Of a DNA stretch of 64,000 bases, positions 10,909-19,497 are shown in pieces. Source of the stretch: Flectonema sp. DT1601 (lineage: Eukaryota; Euglenozoa; Diplonemea; Diplonemida; Diplonemidae). Numbering within the stretch: the first letter of the stretch is position 1; each line of letters starts with the position of its first letter. The notes under the pieces are model-generated. The model did not search any database. It was not told the origin of the DNA and was given only the letters and a program-made list of their open reading frames with translations. The stretch spans positions 434,001-498,000 of the forward strand of contig OZ025810.1 of assembly GCA_964019425.1 (NCBI GenBank), in the 5' to 3' direction. A program made the position numbers and the translations under genes.

Positions 10909-11744
10909 CTTTATTCCTGCCGATGCTCCCCTGCTTCAAGAAAAGTTCTCAGTTTCGGTAGCCCTAATAAACAAACAATAGGTTGGGGGTTCCAGTTTCT
11001 TAGTGCAGTGACGTGGTGCTTGTGCAGAGCAAATCAGAAAGTTAGCTTTTAAATTGAGCAGGTAATCACTTCTCAAGCGAAGGCTTTCAAGCCATAGCAC
11101 TAAATGAAAAAACCTAAACTATTAATGTGCAGCTGTTGATTTTGCTTTTATCTCTAAGTGAGGACTTGAACTAATTTTATCAAAAAAAAGAAAAGATAAA
11201 ATAATCTGAAATTAGTAATTTTTTTTAGCATTCGACAACCGAAGGAAAAAATAGAAGAAGAATTGAAACGACGACTCGTTCGGACGACAAAAAACAAGAA
11301 AAAGCAGTAAAACAATATCGTTTGGTTTGGCAACACCACTCGTGTACCACGATATGTAAGTAGTCACTGCTGACTGATTCAGAAGGGATCTTGTATGACT
11401 CCACTATTGACGTGAAACCTTATCAGACACAAACAAACAAACAAACAAAAGAAATGTACTTTAAAATCTCTCATTTCCATTCCATCAAAGAAATGTCAAA
11501 GAAATAGAAAAAGAGATCCAAACACCAAAACAATCCGCGATGTACTATTTGAAAGTGAGAGACCACTTCAAAAAGGACAGATGATGGAGACCTAGTCGGA
11601 AACTTTATCACCCAACGGAATATATAATTCACAGTTAGATTCTTAATTTATTTTTTTTTTTTCTTCCTTTTTCAAAAAGTCAGGGAAATCAAAACTACTG
11701 GGGAAGACCACGGGAGATACAATTCAGCACCACACGTGAGACTC

Positions 11745-12008
11745 TCACAGGCGAGAAGAGACGTACATTAACCAGAAGTAAGTGACTACCCAGGTCACCG
11801 CATACACGACGCAGGCAGTGAAAAAGACGGCTGATAACGCCAACCTAAATAAAAATAAAACGAAACAACAACAGGTTTGACTGATTTTGAGTAAGACATG
11901 GTGTGCAAGTGTACCATACATCACTAGTACCCTTAACGAATCAAAGGGATCAAATTTCGTGTAAGAACACAGCGAACAATACACAAACACCACCTCGCAT
12001 TCAGTCAC
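11745..12008 (-). CDS. Possible small single-span membrane protein, two exons
   Basis: Removing an intron with donor GTATGG (near 11930) and acceptor TTTTTATTTAG (near 11840) joins TKFDPFDSLRVLVM to LALSAVFFTACVVYAVTW in frame, giving one clear membrane span and a TGA stop at 11745. The 5' end is unclear: there is no in-frame ATG, so a further upstream exon is needed or the model is wrong. No family was recognised. Confidence 0.35.
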   Translation of the reverse strand: MTECEVVFVYCSLCSYTKFDPFDSLRVLVMYGTLAHHVLLKISQTCCCFVLFLFRLALSAVFFTACVVYAVTWVVTYFWLMYVSSRL

Positions 12009-12737
12009 CTTTAACAGCGAACCGAATCAACACAGCACGGACGATAAAAGAAAAAAAGAGCGAAGATTTGCAAAAGTTACCTAGTCATCAGAAAAAAAAA
12101 AAAGGCAATCCCCAAAAAAAAGAAAAACGCTATTAAAACAAACGTTAGCATTATTTGGGTCTGTCTACCACTTTCTTTTTTTTTCCAAATATTTGGTACT
12201 CAGCATCTTCTTCCTTTCTAACTCTTTCCCGTGGAACTCAGTTACCCAACACATAGTAGTCACGCCAAAGAACAAGTTTATGTAAAAAATAATGAAGAGG
12301 GTGGGTGAAAAAAAAATATGTTAAAAAAAACAACAGAAAAAGTCGATTGTGTAATAGATACAATGTCCGTGTAGCAAACAGTTCATAACCACACACTACA
12401 CGAAGCAAGGAGGGTTTTTTTTAAAAAAAAAGAGCCAAAAAACGTTAAATAATAAGTCGCGCTCAAAAAAAAGGCTTTTCGAATCAAAGTTTTTTTTGTT
12501 AAAATCAGGACACTCCCAAGTTGCGTATATAAAAAAAATAGAATAAAATAATAGGTGCGACAAGGAAATATTCCTGCATTTACAACTAGCGAGATTAGAA
12601 CAATAAAAAAAACATGGTAAAAGAAATGAGCTTTAAAAAAAAGAGAGGGGTAGATCAAAATGTTCAAAAAAAGAATAGCACAGAAAAACGAACAGGGGCG
12701 TATCATTCGTTATAATTGATATAATACTACAGCAGTA

Positions 12738-13613
12738 CTATTTACGTCGGTTCTGCTCCAGTTTACCAACTTCATCTGGAAGACGAACACGTAGGACCTT
12801 AACAACATCTGGTTTACACATCACTTCAGAACCATCAAGGGCATTACACACCAGCTCTGCAGTGTCTGGCTTGCGGAATCTTATAAAGGCCACTCCATCA
12901 CTGTGTTTGCGCACGTCGAGAACTTTACCAGACTTAGCATCACCAAACTTACGACAAAGGTGTAGCAGATCATCGAGGTTCAGAGCAGAACCAAACCCGC
13001 CAATATAAATGCTACTCGACTTGCGATTCTCTTTTGAGCGCTTGCCATATGTCATAAATACTGGGTTTGGCTCAACTCCATCTGGGCCTGGTGGGGGTCG
13101 CAGAACTCTCTTTTGTTCAATAGCTCTTCGCGATGCGTCAGTGTCGGTGTATTCAACGAATCCAAACCCCCTTGACTTACTGGTTCCCTTTTCAGACACA
13201 ACATGAACACGGCTGACTTTGCCAAATTGCGAAAACATATCAATAAGGATGTCTTCTGTTACGTGGTCCGGAAGGTTTGTAACAATTAGATTACGTCCAT
13301 CAACCCACGCACCTGGGCGAAGAATTTTCGGGTATGGACGATCGTCACTCTCTGAAATTGGCGGTGTGAGGACAGGTTTGACCACATCAGCCATAACTGA
13401 CAATTGGACTGGAGCAACTGGTATCTGAAAGGGAATTGGAATTCCGTTTGTCTGCTGCGCAACCAACCTCTGATTACCAGCAGTTGCGATTGGGTCAACA
13501 TATGCAAGAGGCATTTGAATAATTCTCTGCGGGTTCATCATATAAGCCAACGGCATTTGCATCGGCATGTATACCAGTTGTTGCGGAAGCGCAGGGACGC
13601 CGGTATTCATCAT
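12738..13613 (-). CDS. RNA-binding protein with two RRM domains
   Basis: The 291-residue protein has a Gln/Pro/Met-rich N-terminal ~95 residues and two RNA recognition motifs. RRM1 (~107-185) carries the RNP2-like LIVTNL and RNP1-like SRGFGFVEY. RRM2 (~200-285) has IYIGGF and DGVAFIRF. Such proteins bind single-stranded RNA and act in splicing, stability or translation. In genomes with directional clusters, mRNA-level control by RRM proteins is prominent (known for kinetoplastids; inferred here). The start is supported by an acceptor-like TCTCCCTTCAG 15 bases upstream. The stop is TAG. The gene has one exon. Confidence 0.88.
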   Translation of the reverse strand: MMNTGVPALPQQLVYMPMQMPLAYMMNPQRIIQMPLAYVDPIATAGNQRLVAQQTNGIPIPFQIPVAPVQLSVMADVVKPVLTPPISESDDRPYPKILRPGAWVDGRNLIVTNLPDHVTEDILIDMFSQFGKVSRVHVVSEKGTSKSRGFGFVEYTDTDASRRAIEQKRVLRPPPGPDGVEPNPVFMTYGKRSKENRKSSSIYIGGFGSALNLDDLLHLCRKFGDAKSGKVLDVRKHSDGVAFIRFRKPDTAELVCNALDGSEVMCKPDVVKVLRVRLPDEVGKLEQNRRK

Positions 13614-13839
13614 TGTGAATTAAATAAACTGAAGGGAGAACAAAATTAATTTGACACTTAGATGGGGAAAATTCGACAGCGAATCCAGAATTCATTAAAC
13701 GCGGTCCCCGTTGGTCTCATTTGTCTTTTTCGTTTTTTCCCATTTTTTTTTTTTTTTTTTCATTACTACCTGAAACTGTCTCTTCTTTTTCTACAGCAAC
13801 GGGCTGACGCAAAACACGCGTACATTTAATGTGGGTCCA

Positions 13840-13851
13840 GGGCAATTGCCC
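13840..13851. repeat. 12-bp perfect palindrome
   Basis: GGGCAATTGCCC lies 46 bp before the tRNA gene, in a short GC-richer stretch that also holds the small hairpin CCTCATAAGAGG. Function is unknown; it could be an upstream element of the tRNA gene or chance. Confidence 0.4.
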
Positions 13852-13896
13852 ACCTCATAAGAGGCCCATTGTTCATCCTTTCTTTCTCCCATTGAA

Positions 13897-13968
13897 GGCG
13901 GCTTAGCTCAGTGGTAGAGCATTGGTCTTGTAAACCAAGGGTCGAGAGTTCGATCCTCTCAGTCGCCT
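13897..13968 (+). tRNA. tRNA-Thr (anticodon TGT)
   Basis: The cloverleaf folds fully. Acceptor stem GGCGGCT pairs with AGTCGCC (one G-U). The D arm is GCTC/GAGC with loop AGTGGTA. Anticodon stem TTGGT/ACCAA has loop CTTGTAA, giving anticodon TGT. The T arm is GAGAG/CTCTC with loop TTCGATC. The discriminator is T and there is no encoded CCA. A run of seven T starts at the discriminator and would end pol III transcription. The gene is intron-less, and it is the only gene of the window confidently placed on the plus strand. Confidence 0.96.
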
Positions 13969-14239
13969 TTTTTTGTTTTCATTCACAACTGTGTAAACTT
14001 TTAAACATGATAAACCAAAAACAAAAAATCAGATTCTTCTTCGGTCTCATTCAAACGAAATAAACGAATCAAGTATTGGTTTGGTCTGGCAAAAGCCCCA
14101 ATGCATGTCTTCGCGGGGCCAAGCGGCATTTCATCATTATCATTGTTAACCAAGATGACCACGTCTCACATGCGACGCAACAGAAGTCCTCATGTCAACA
14201 AAACGCACCTGTTATTGCACGGACAAGAAGAAGCCAATT

Positions 14240-14845
14240 CTAGCGAGAAAGTGGCGATGTCGGCGGGGTAGAATCCGATGCATTGAGTCCGAATGGACGC
14301 TTCCCATGCATGACAGGTAACTTTGGAATTACACAAACTGCGGTTGATGCAATCACCCATGGAAGGCACAGCCAGTCGTTGCGAACCCAGTTGAATGTGA
14401 TAGCCAGCCTGTGGTTGATTTGTTGCAAATACAAGAATGAAGAAAATGTGATGAAAGCAATACCATACATTAACACAGGCACGCTGCTGAATAACTTCCT
14501 GATTTTAGTCCCGTGGTACTCCCCGTCGATTTGCTCCCAAAAGGTGAGATGGTCATATTTTCCTCGGATGGTAATATCTCCAATCGGGGCTCCCTTCAAA
14601 ACATGCAAAAGCACATATGACATTGCAGCGTGTGTGACACAAGTCAGCGTCCACCCAATTGCTGGATCTGACACAACCATCCAGTAAAAGATACGTGCCA
14701 CAGCAATCATGGATATGTACAAAGCCCAAAACCCATAAGAATGTAACCACTTAGTCATTGGATTAGTATCCAACGGATATGGAGACGGCTCAGGGGAATT
14801 GTCTTTATTTCCAGCAGGGTCAGGGTTTCTTTGGCGAAGTGACAT
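14240..14845 (-). CDS. ORMDL: ORM1-like (ORMDL) sphingolipid biosynthesis regulator
   Basis: The 201-residue ER membrane protein belongs to the family that restrains serine palmitoyltransferase and so controls sphingolipid synthesis. Family hallmarks are visible: WTLTCVTHAAMSYVLLHVLK, the HLTFWEQIDGEYHGT segment and the near-invariant VIPKLPVMHGKRPFGLN close to the C-terminus. Four hydrophobic spans fit the known fold. It is longer than the usual ~155 residues because of a ~25-residue Pro/Asn-rich N-terminal extension and a ~15-residue Ser/Pro tail. The start ATG lies 24 bases after an acceptor-like CTACCTCAG. The stop is TAG. Confidence 0.93.
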   Translation of the reverse strand: MSLRQRNPDPAGNKDNSPEPSPYPLDTNPMTKWLHSYGFWALYISMIAVARIFYWMVVSDPAIGWTLTCVTHAAMSYVLLHVLKGAPIGDITIRGKYDHLTFWEQIDGEYHGTKIRKLFSSVPVLMYGIAFITFSSFLYLQQINHRLAITFNWVRNDWLCLPWVIASTAVCVIPKLPVMHGKRPFGLNASDSTPPTSPLSR

Positions 14846-14929
14846 TTTTTATTTACTTTCTTGTTATTGCTGAGGTAGATGATCATGTTTAAGAACTAAA
14901 ACAAACTAATTACAACCAAAGGGCCCATG

Positions 14930-15139
14930 TTAGTATCTTAGATCTGCGTAAATAGAAATAAATCTCTGAAAAACTTGTGAATAGTGTTTCCCATCTCCAG
15001 AAACAAATTTATTAAAAGGAAAGTGCTTGCAGGACAAATAAAAAGAAAAGGAATCAATCTTCATGAAGCAGTGAATAAATGAAACAGGTGTGGACTTCGA
15101 GGAGAACGAAATATAAATGGGTGCAGTAACCTCAGGCAT
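14930..15139 (-). CDS. Possible 69-residue protein (weak)
   Basis: This short frame between the ORMDL and BIR genes begins MPEVTAPIYISFSSK, ends in TAA and has several AGs just upstream that could accept a splice. Composition is not obviously low-complexity, but no family is recognisable. It may be part of an untranslated region. Confidence 0.25.
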   Translation of the reverse strand: MPEVTAPIYISFSSKSTPVSFIHCFMKIDSFSFYLSCKHFPFNKFVSGDGKHYSQVFQRFISIYADLRY

Positions 15140-15533
15140 GCAGATGATACCTATTTGCTACTTGCTGGTAAAATTACTTGTATTATGCAAGTCGCGCGCA
15201 TTCTTTCGACATTTGTGTTTAATACTTAACAAATAACTTATTCACAACAATTCTTAAAAAAAAGGAAAAGGATAATAACGGTTGACTTGGCAAAGTCACT
15301 GCATTGTGGTGACAGTGCTTCTAAACTCTTTTAACGAACTAATTTAACATAAGACGAAAGAACAGCAGTTTTCTTGGCCTTTGCGGTTTCTCTGCTGCTA
15401 CATATTCGCAGCCTTGGAAAGCGAGGCAGATAAGAGGTCGTCGGTATGGATCCTCAACGATAAGAACTGTTTCATTATATTCACTCGATGTCAATACCTT
15501 GGTGTTTGTTGACGAACTGCAGCTTCGAGAGCG

Positions 15534-16090
15534 TCAGCTGAGGTCGATGTCACTGCAGTTCCAGTTTTTGGACTCATTAGTGATCCGGATCGGATCGAAG
15601 AGAGCCGCTCTCAGTGTGACGCCTGCTGTTGAGACCTCGCTCGTAGATTGGGAGAGTTGTTGAGAAAGTTGCTGCTGTTGCAAAGAACCCTGTTGAGAAG
15701 ACGATGCAGACTTGCTCTCTTTTGAAGCCGCCTTTTGGGGATGAAGAGATGTCGCTGTAACCGCCACAGATGACGCCTTCACTACGAAGGGACAAGTAGG
15801 GGCATGTTTCGTATGTTCCAACAGAGGGTCGTCATTTGCTTCCCACTGTATTAATGACACTCCGCAAGCAAAACAAGTGCACCTATCGGGACAGGTATAA
15901 CTCGGGTTATAATAAAATCCCGCTGCGGCAAGCCCTTCTGGTGTCACAGAGTCGCTTTGTAAGGCTTTCCACCTCCTGTGTTTTTGTGTTTGAAAATAAT
16001 TCGAATCTATAACTCTCCTAAATAATAACTTACACACCCTGTAAACGTCCTGTGTCTTCCATGTTCGTGGCTGAGGGAGGCCCAGTTCAT
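15534..16090 (-). CDS. BIR-domain protein (survivin-like)
   Basis: Two exons (16038-16090 and 15534-15975) are joined by a 62-nt intron with donor GTGTGT and acceptor ACACAG, which restores the start of the domain (HRTFTGRWK). The BIR fold is clear: AAGFYYN, CTCFACG, QWEANDDPLLEH and HAPTC give the Cys-Cys-His-Cys zinc set. A single BIR followed by a Ser/Gln-rich tail resembles survivin-type proteins, which work with the chromosomal passenger complex at mitosis. That role is inferred. The 164-residue model ends in TGA, but 64 further sense codons of normal-looking protein (ETVLIVEDPYRRPLICLAF) continue in the same frame to a TAG at 15339. The 3' end is therefore uncertain. Confidence 0.8.
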
Positions 16091-16422
16091 TCTCTCCCTC
16101 CTATTGTGAGACAGCGCAGTTATCGAAGACGCCGTTCTGTCCAAATGTGTGTTGCTGCCTGTGGTGAATAATAATACTAACCAACACTACAATTTACATA
16201 AACAACACAATTCGATCCAAGAGTAATTCAAGTTCGCCGAGGCATGTTACTTTCACCTTCTGAGAAGAGAGTTACCCACATTTGCAATAAAACAATACAT
16301 TCCCACGAAGGGTTAGCAGCAACTGCTTAAGAAGTTACCAAAACAATAATTAAAAAGCAGAACACATGCACAAGACTGCGTGTTCTGTTAAGTTTCTTCC
16401 TGAAATCTCTTAGAAGGCTACG

Positions 16423-18066
16423 TCAGAGCCACCAACAGTTTTTACCCTTGTCGCAAATTGGAGCAGATGAGGTTTTTGGGATTTTTATCTTACCTGGGAG
16501 GATATTAGGGACACCCTGTTGCCACGTAGCTACCCATTTCGGATCTCCATAGTTTGAAGGATTGTATGGCTCCCCGTCTCCGCCTGTGGTAGCGGTAGCA
16601 CGTGGCTGACCTGCTTCACCAACAGGACCTTGAACAGATAACCAAGGTTCTATCCAATACACAGACATATTCTGCTCAAGGATAGCGCGATTAATTTGAA
16701 AATCAATAACTTCAGTCATTGGCATTGCATTTAATAATTTCGCAGCTCCTGACAATGTAACTGCATAAGCATGTGCGCAACGCGAACCGGATTTAAGGTA
16801 TACGTGTTTGCTTACTTGTGTTGCTGTTGATTTTTGTCTCCATCCGTACAATTTCAGACATCCCCCAAAAAATATTATATCAAAATTATCAGGTACTGCC
16901 CGCACTGCCTCCGAGAACCACTCTCTAAAGCCAGTGCGTAGCTTCGCATCGTCTTCGAAAATGACAGAGAAAGGATATTTATTTCTAACAATATCGTAAT
17001 ATATAAAATGATGTTTAGTGTTAACAGAGAGTTCTCCTCCTTTAAATGACGGGGTTAACGCCGACGGTACAATTCTTTTTTTCTTTATTCCATTGAAATA
17101 AGAAGATGGCTCCCACGTTTCGTGGAGACATGCTCGCATTTCTGATGTAATATTTTGGTGATCAAATTCAGTTATCCAATCAGAAGTTATGCCTTGAAGT
17201 TTGTGAAGGCCGGTTATTACTTGTCGACGGGTTACAAGTTTAGTGTAGTGAACCATGTACACATGATCAATTCCTAGTTCAGGTATCTGAGTATCAACAA
17301 AAGGATGATTACGACTGTATTCGTCAAACAATTTCCTAACACACTCTGGAAGATCAATCGGTTTTGTTTCGAAATAGTAATTACTCCGGGTTTTATTTAA
17401 CCTCCACAGATGCGTTAAGTCTGGTTCGATAAGTCCCCTCGCAGATCTATGTTTCTCCGTGGTTACTATCTTCTCTTTTAGTCCATAGATAGTGTTTGGG
17501 ACAGGACCTGAAACATACACAGGACAGTTGTTCATAAGGGTACAAGTTCCATTTAAAAACGATATCGCATACAAACAATCATCTTTCCGCTTACTACACT
17601 CTTGCAAACAGTCAAGAGTAGGCATATTAATAGAGTCAAAGATGACGGGTGAGATTCCTTGCGGAAAATCAGTTTGGCAGTGGTACGAAGAGAAGTTCTT
17701 GACGATCACAAAATCTGGAGGAGCTGAAGAAGAATCCAAATAGGGAGGAACATCTTCGGGTTTGATGTCATCTGTCGGTTGTGATCTCAATTGTGAGGGA
17801 ATCACTTGTTGTTTTGCATTTAATATCGAAAGCAGTGAGCTTCCGATCGTAGTAGTAGCAGCTAAACCGTCACCAGCTGGTAAATCTATCTTCTTGTTAT
17901 CTTCACTAAGAATGTGATCGGAAATCGGTTTCTTGACAACATTCTGGTCGACGTCAGGTGCCACATAATCTGTCGGGGCTTCTCCTGTAAATTCTCGAAA
18001 TCCTACACAAACCAACACAGAAAGTGAGATCCCCAACATCAGCACCCCCGTTCGATTCATCTTCAA
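16423..18066 (-). CDS. Type II membrane glycosyltransferase, GT25-like, with PAN-like N-terminal region
   Basis: The 547-residue protein has an N-terminal signal anchor (~8-23), a low-complexity stem, a cysteine-rich PAN/apple-like region (~128-195, six or more Cys) and a C-terminal catalytic-type domain (~265-535). The latter starts with IDHVYMVHYTK, contains FSVIFEDDAKLR, whose EDD would bind the metal and sugar nucleotide, and has IIFFGGCLKLYGW. This matches family GT25, lumenal Golgi or ER enzymes that add galactose or glucose to glycoproteins or LOS. Donor and acceptor cannot be read from sequence. The ATG lies 16 bases after the acceptor-like AACTACAG. It ends in TGA, close to the last cysteines (CDKGKNCWWL). 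Confidence 0.75.
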   Translation of the reverse strand: MKMNRTGVLMLGISLSVLVCVGFREFTGEAPTDYVAPDVDQNVVKKPISDHILSEDNKKIDLPAGDGLAATTTIGSSLLSILNAKQQVIPSQLRSQPTDDIKPEDVPPYLDSSSAPPDFVIVKNFSSYHCQTDFPQGISPVIFDSINMPTLDCLQECSKRKDDCLYAISFLNGTCTLMNNCPVYVSGPVPNTIYGLKEKIVTTEKHRSARGLIEPDLTHLWRLNKTRSNYYFETKPIDLPECVRKLFDEYSRNHPFVDTQIPELGIDHVYMVHYTKLVTRRQVITGLHKLQGITSDWITEFDHQNITSEMRACLHETWEPSSYFNGIKKKRIVPSALTPSFKGGELSVNTKHHFIYYDIVRNKYPFSVIFEDDAKLRTGFREWFSEAVRAVPDNFDIIFFGGCLKLYGWRQKSTATQVSKHVYLKSGSRCAHAYAVTLSGAAKLLNAMPMTEVIDFQINRAILEQNMSVYWIEPWLSVQGPVGEAGQPRATATTGGDGEPYNPSNYGDPKWVATWQQGVPNILPGKIKIPKTSSAPICDKGKNCWWL

Positions 18067-18367
18067 GGAGGGGACCTGTAGTTGTAATGATAATGGTGAC
18101 GCACTTGAAATAAAACCCGAGTTTCCTATTCTTAGGATTCAAAAATCGAGCCGAAAATTTACGGAGTGGTTGCACAGCCTTGCCTGGACTCCTGCACAGC
18201 CACATTTGGGGCTGCAGGCGGGTCTTCTCACGGAAGGTCTCCCGACAAATGATGGTTGTCAGTAATTTGACCGCAGAAAGAGTTAAGCGGTGAGCAACAG
18301 TAATAATGTAATGTAATACAATAAATATAACTAGTTTGTGAGTCTGATCCGGTACAACAGTTTCCAA

Positions 18368-19108
18368 CTAAGATCCCAATATGAGCAAACCCTTCCCTTC
18401 TGGAATGCTTTCTTTCAATTTCTTTGTTTCAGCAGGTAGATCTCTCAAAGACGTTCTAACGACAGTTTCAGTTGGGAGTGAAGCATCGAAAACGATGGTT
18501 GCCTTTGTTGATAGCGGGACTCCCTTTGACGACAGATCATTAACCATTTTATCAACAACTGAAGTACCCATATACAAACATATTGAAGCAGATCCAGACT
18601 TTAAAAGTGGATGCCAGTCAGTTAATACTTCTCCAGATTTTGTATACGATGTGGCGAGTACAATATTTCTAAGTGTTCCTCTCTTTGATAAAGAATCTCT
18701 CAGGGATGCAGATGCGGCTGAGGCTGCCGTAATTCCTGGTATGACATTGACTTGTATTCCATTATTTGTAACGTGTTGTACTTCTTCACCTCCCCTACCA
18801 AAGATGAATGGATCTCCTCCTTTTAGTCGAGCGACGTGTTTCCCTTTGTTAGCATATTCAACTATGAGTTTATTAATTTCGTCTTGTGTGAGACTGTGTT
18901 TTCCTTTGCGTTTTCCAACATAAACAATTTCTTTGCCTTGTGCCCATTCGAGTACTTCTTTTCCAATTAGCGCATCAGCCAGGCAAACATCTGCGTTGCG
19001 TATTGCTTTGACAGCTTTCACAGAGAGTAGATCCTTATCTCCAGGACCACATCCAATTAAAGTTACTCTCCCTAGTTTGCTACCAGTAGATGCTGGCAGT
19101 GCTGCCAT
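18368..19108 (-). CDS. Uroporphyrinogen-III C-methyltransferase (SUMT)
   Basis: The 246-residue enzyme methylates uroporphyrinogen III at C2 and C7 with S-adenosylmethionine to give precorrin-2, the entry to siroheme. Signature motifs are present: LIGCGPGDKDLLSVKA near the N-terminus, VARLKGGDPFIFGRGGEE (~93-110) and VIPGITAASAASA. Length equals the stand-alone CobA type, with no fused dehydrogenase/ferrochelatase (CysG) domain, so siroheme completion would need another gene. Siroheme serves sulfite and nitrite reductases. No organelle presequence is obvious, so it is probably cytosolic. The start lies 9 bases after the acceptor-like ACTAAACAG. Confidence 0.93.
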   Translation of the reverse strand: MAALPASTGSKLGRVTLIGCGPGDKDLLSVKAVKAIRNADVCLADALIGKEVLEWAQGKEIVYVGKRKGKHSLTQDEINKLIVEYANKGKHVARLKGGDPFIFGRGGEEVQHVTNNGIQVNVIPGITAASAASASLRDSLSKRGTLRNIVLATSYTKSGEVLTDWHPLLKSGSASICLYMGTSVVDKMVNDLSSKGVPLSTKATIVFDASLPTETVVRTSLRDLPAETKKLKESIPEGKGLLILGS

Positions 19109-19497
19109 GGTTCATATCTGTTTAGTAAAATATAATCACACCACAAAAAGATTAGTCACCTTAACAAAGTTCGTTGCGAGCTTCTATTTAAGATTTTTCT
19201 TCTGAAAAAAAAAAAAGAAAGGGATGTAATAAACAACTTTTTCGCATCACAGATCGCAATCAAAGTGTAGAAAAACTGTTTGCCCGGCATAAAGACTGGC
19301 TCAGGATACTTTTTAATATTAACAACGAGCTTAGACTCGATGGTACTACAGAACATAAAGTGGCGCTCACCGCAGAAGCGAGAAGTGAGAACCAAACGTA
19401 TCGATAAACAGACCAAACAAATATCAAATTAAATTAACAAATAAAAAACTAATTATCCTTCCCGTCATCTTAGAAGATTCCGCCCACGGTAATAACT
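19109..19497. other. Spacer between SUMT and CFAP54
   Basis: This holds the 3' untranslated region of CFAP54 and the presumed splice-acceptor tract of SUMT (a T run on the minus strand ending in CAG near 19203). A minus-strand open frame crosses it, but it ends in a Phe run and lacks support. Confidence 0.5.

Larger units (their letters stand above)
9510..12737. other. Unresolved AT-rich region with possible tiny genes
   Basis: About 3.2 kb lies between the receptor and the RNA-binding protein. It is rich in A runs. The only coding hints are short minus-strand stretches of hydrophobic residues, listed separately at 9780, 10609 and 11745. Because pyrimidine-rich minus-strand DNA always translates into Phe/Leu-rich peptides, many open frames here are artefacts; the frame at 12383-12706 is most likely the 3' untranslated region of the RNA-binding protein. 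No RNA gene or mobile element was recognised. Confidence 0.5.

Noticed and set aside
12383-12706. Minus-strand 107-residue hydrophobic frame
   Set aside because: Phe/Leu/Ile-rich translation of A/T runs directly after the RNA-binding protein stop; most likely 3' UTR.
18381-18923. 180-residue plus-strand frame
   Set aside because: Antisense to the SUMT gene, which has clear motifs.
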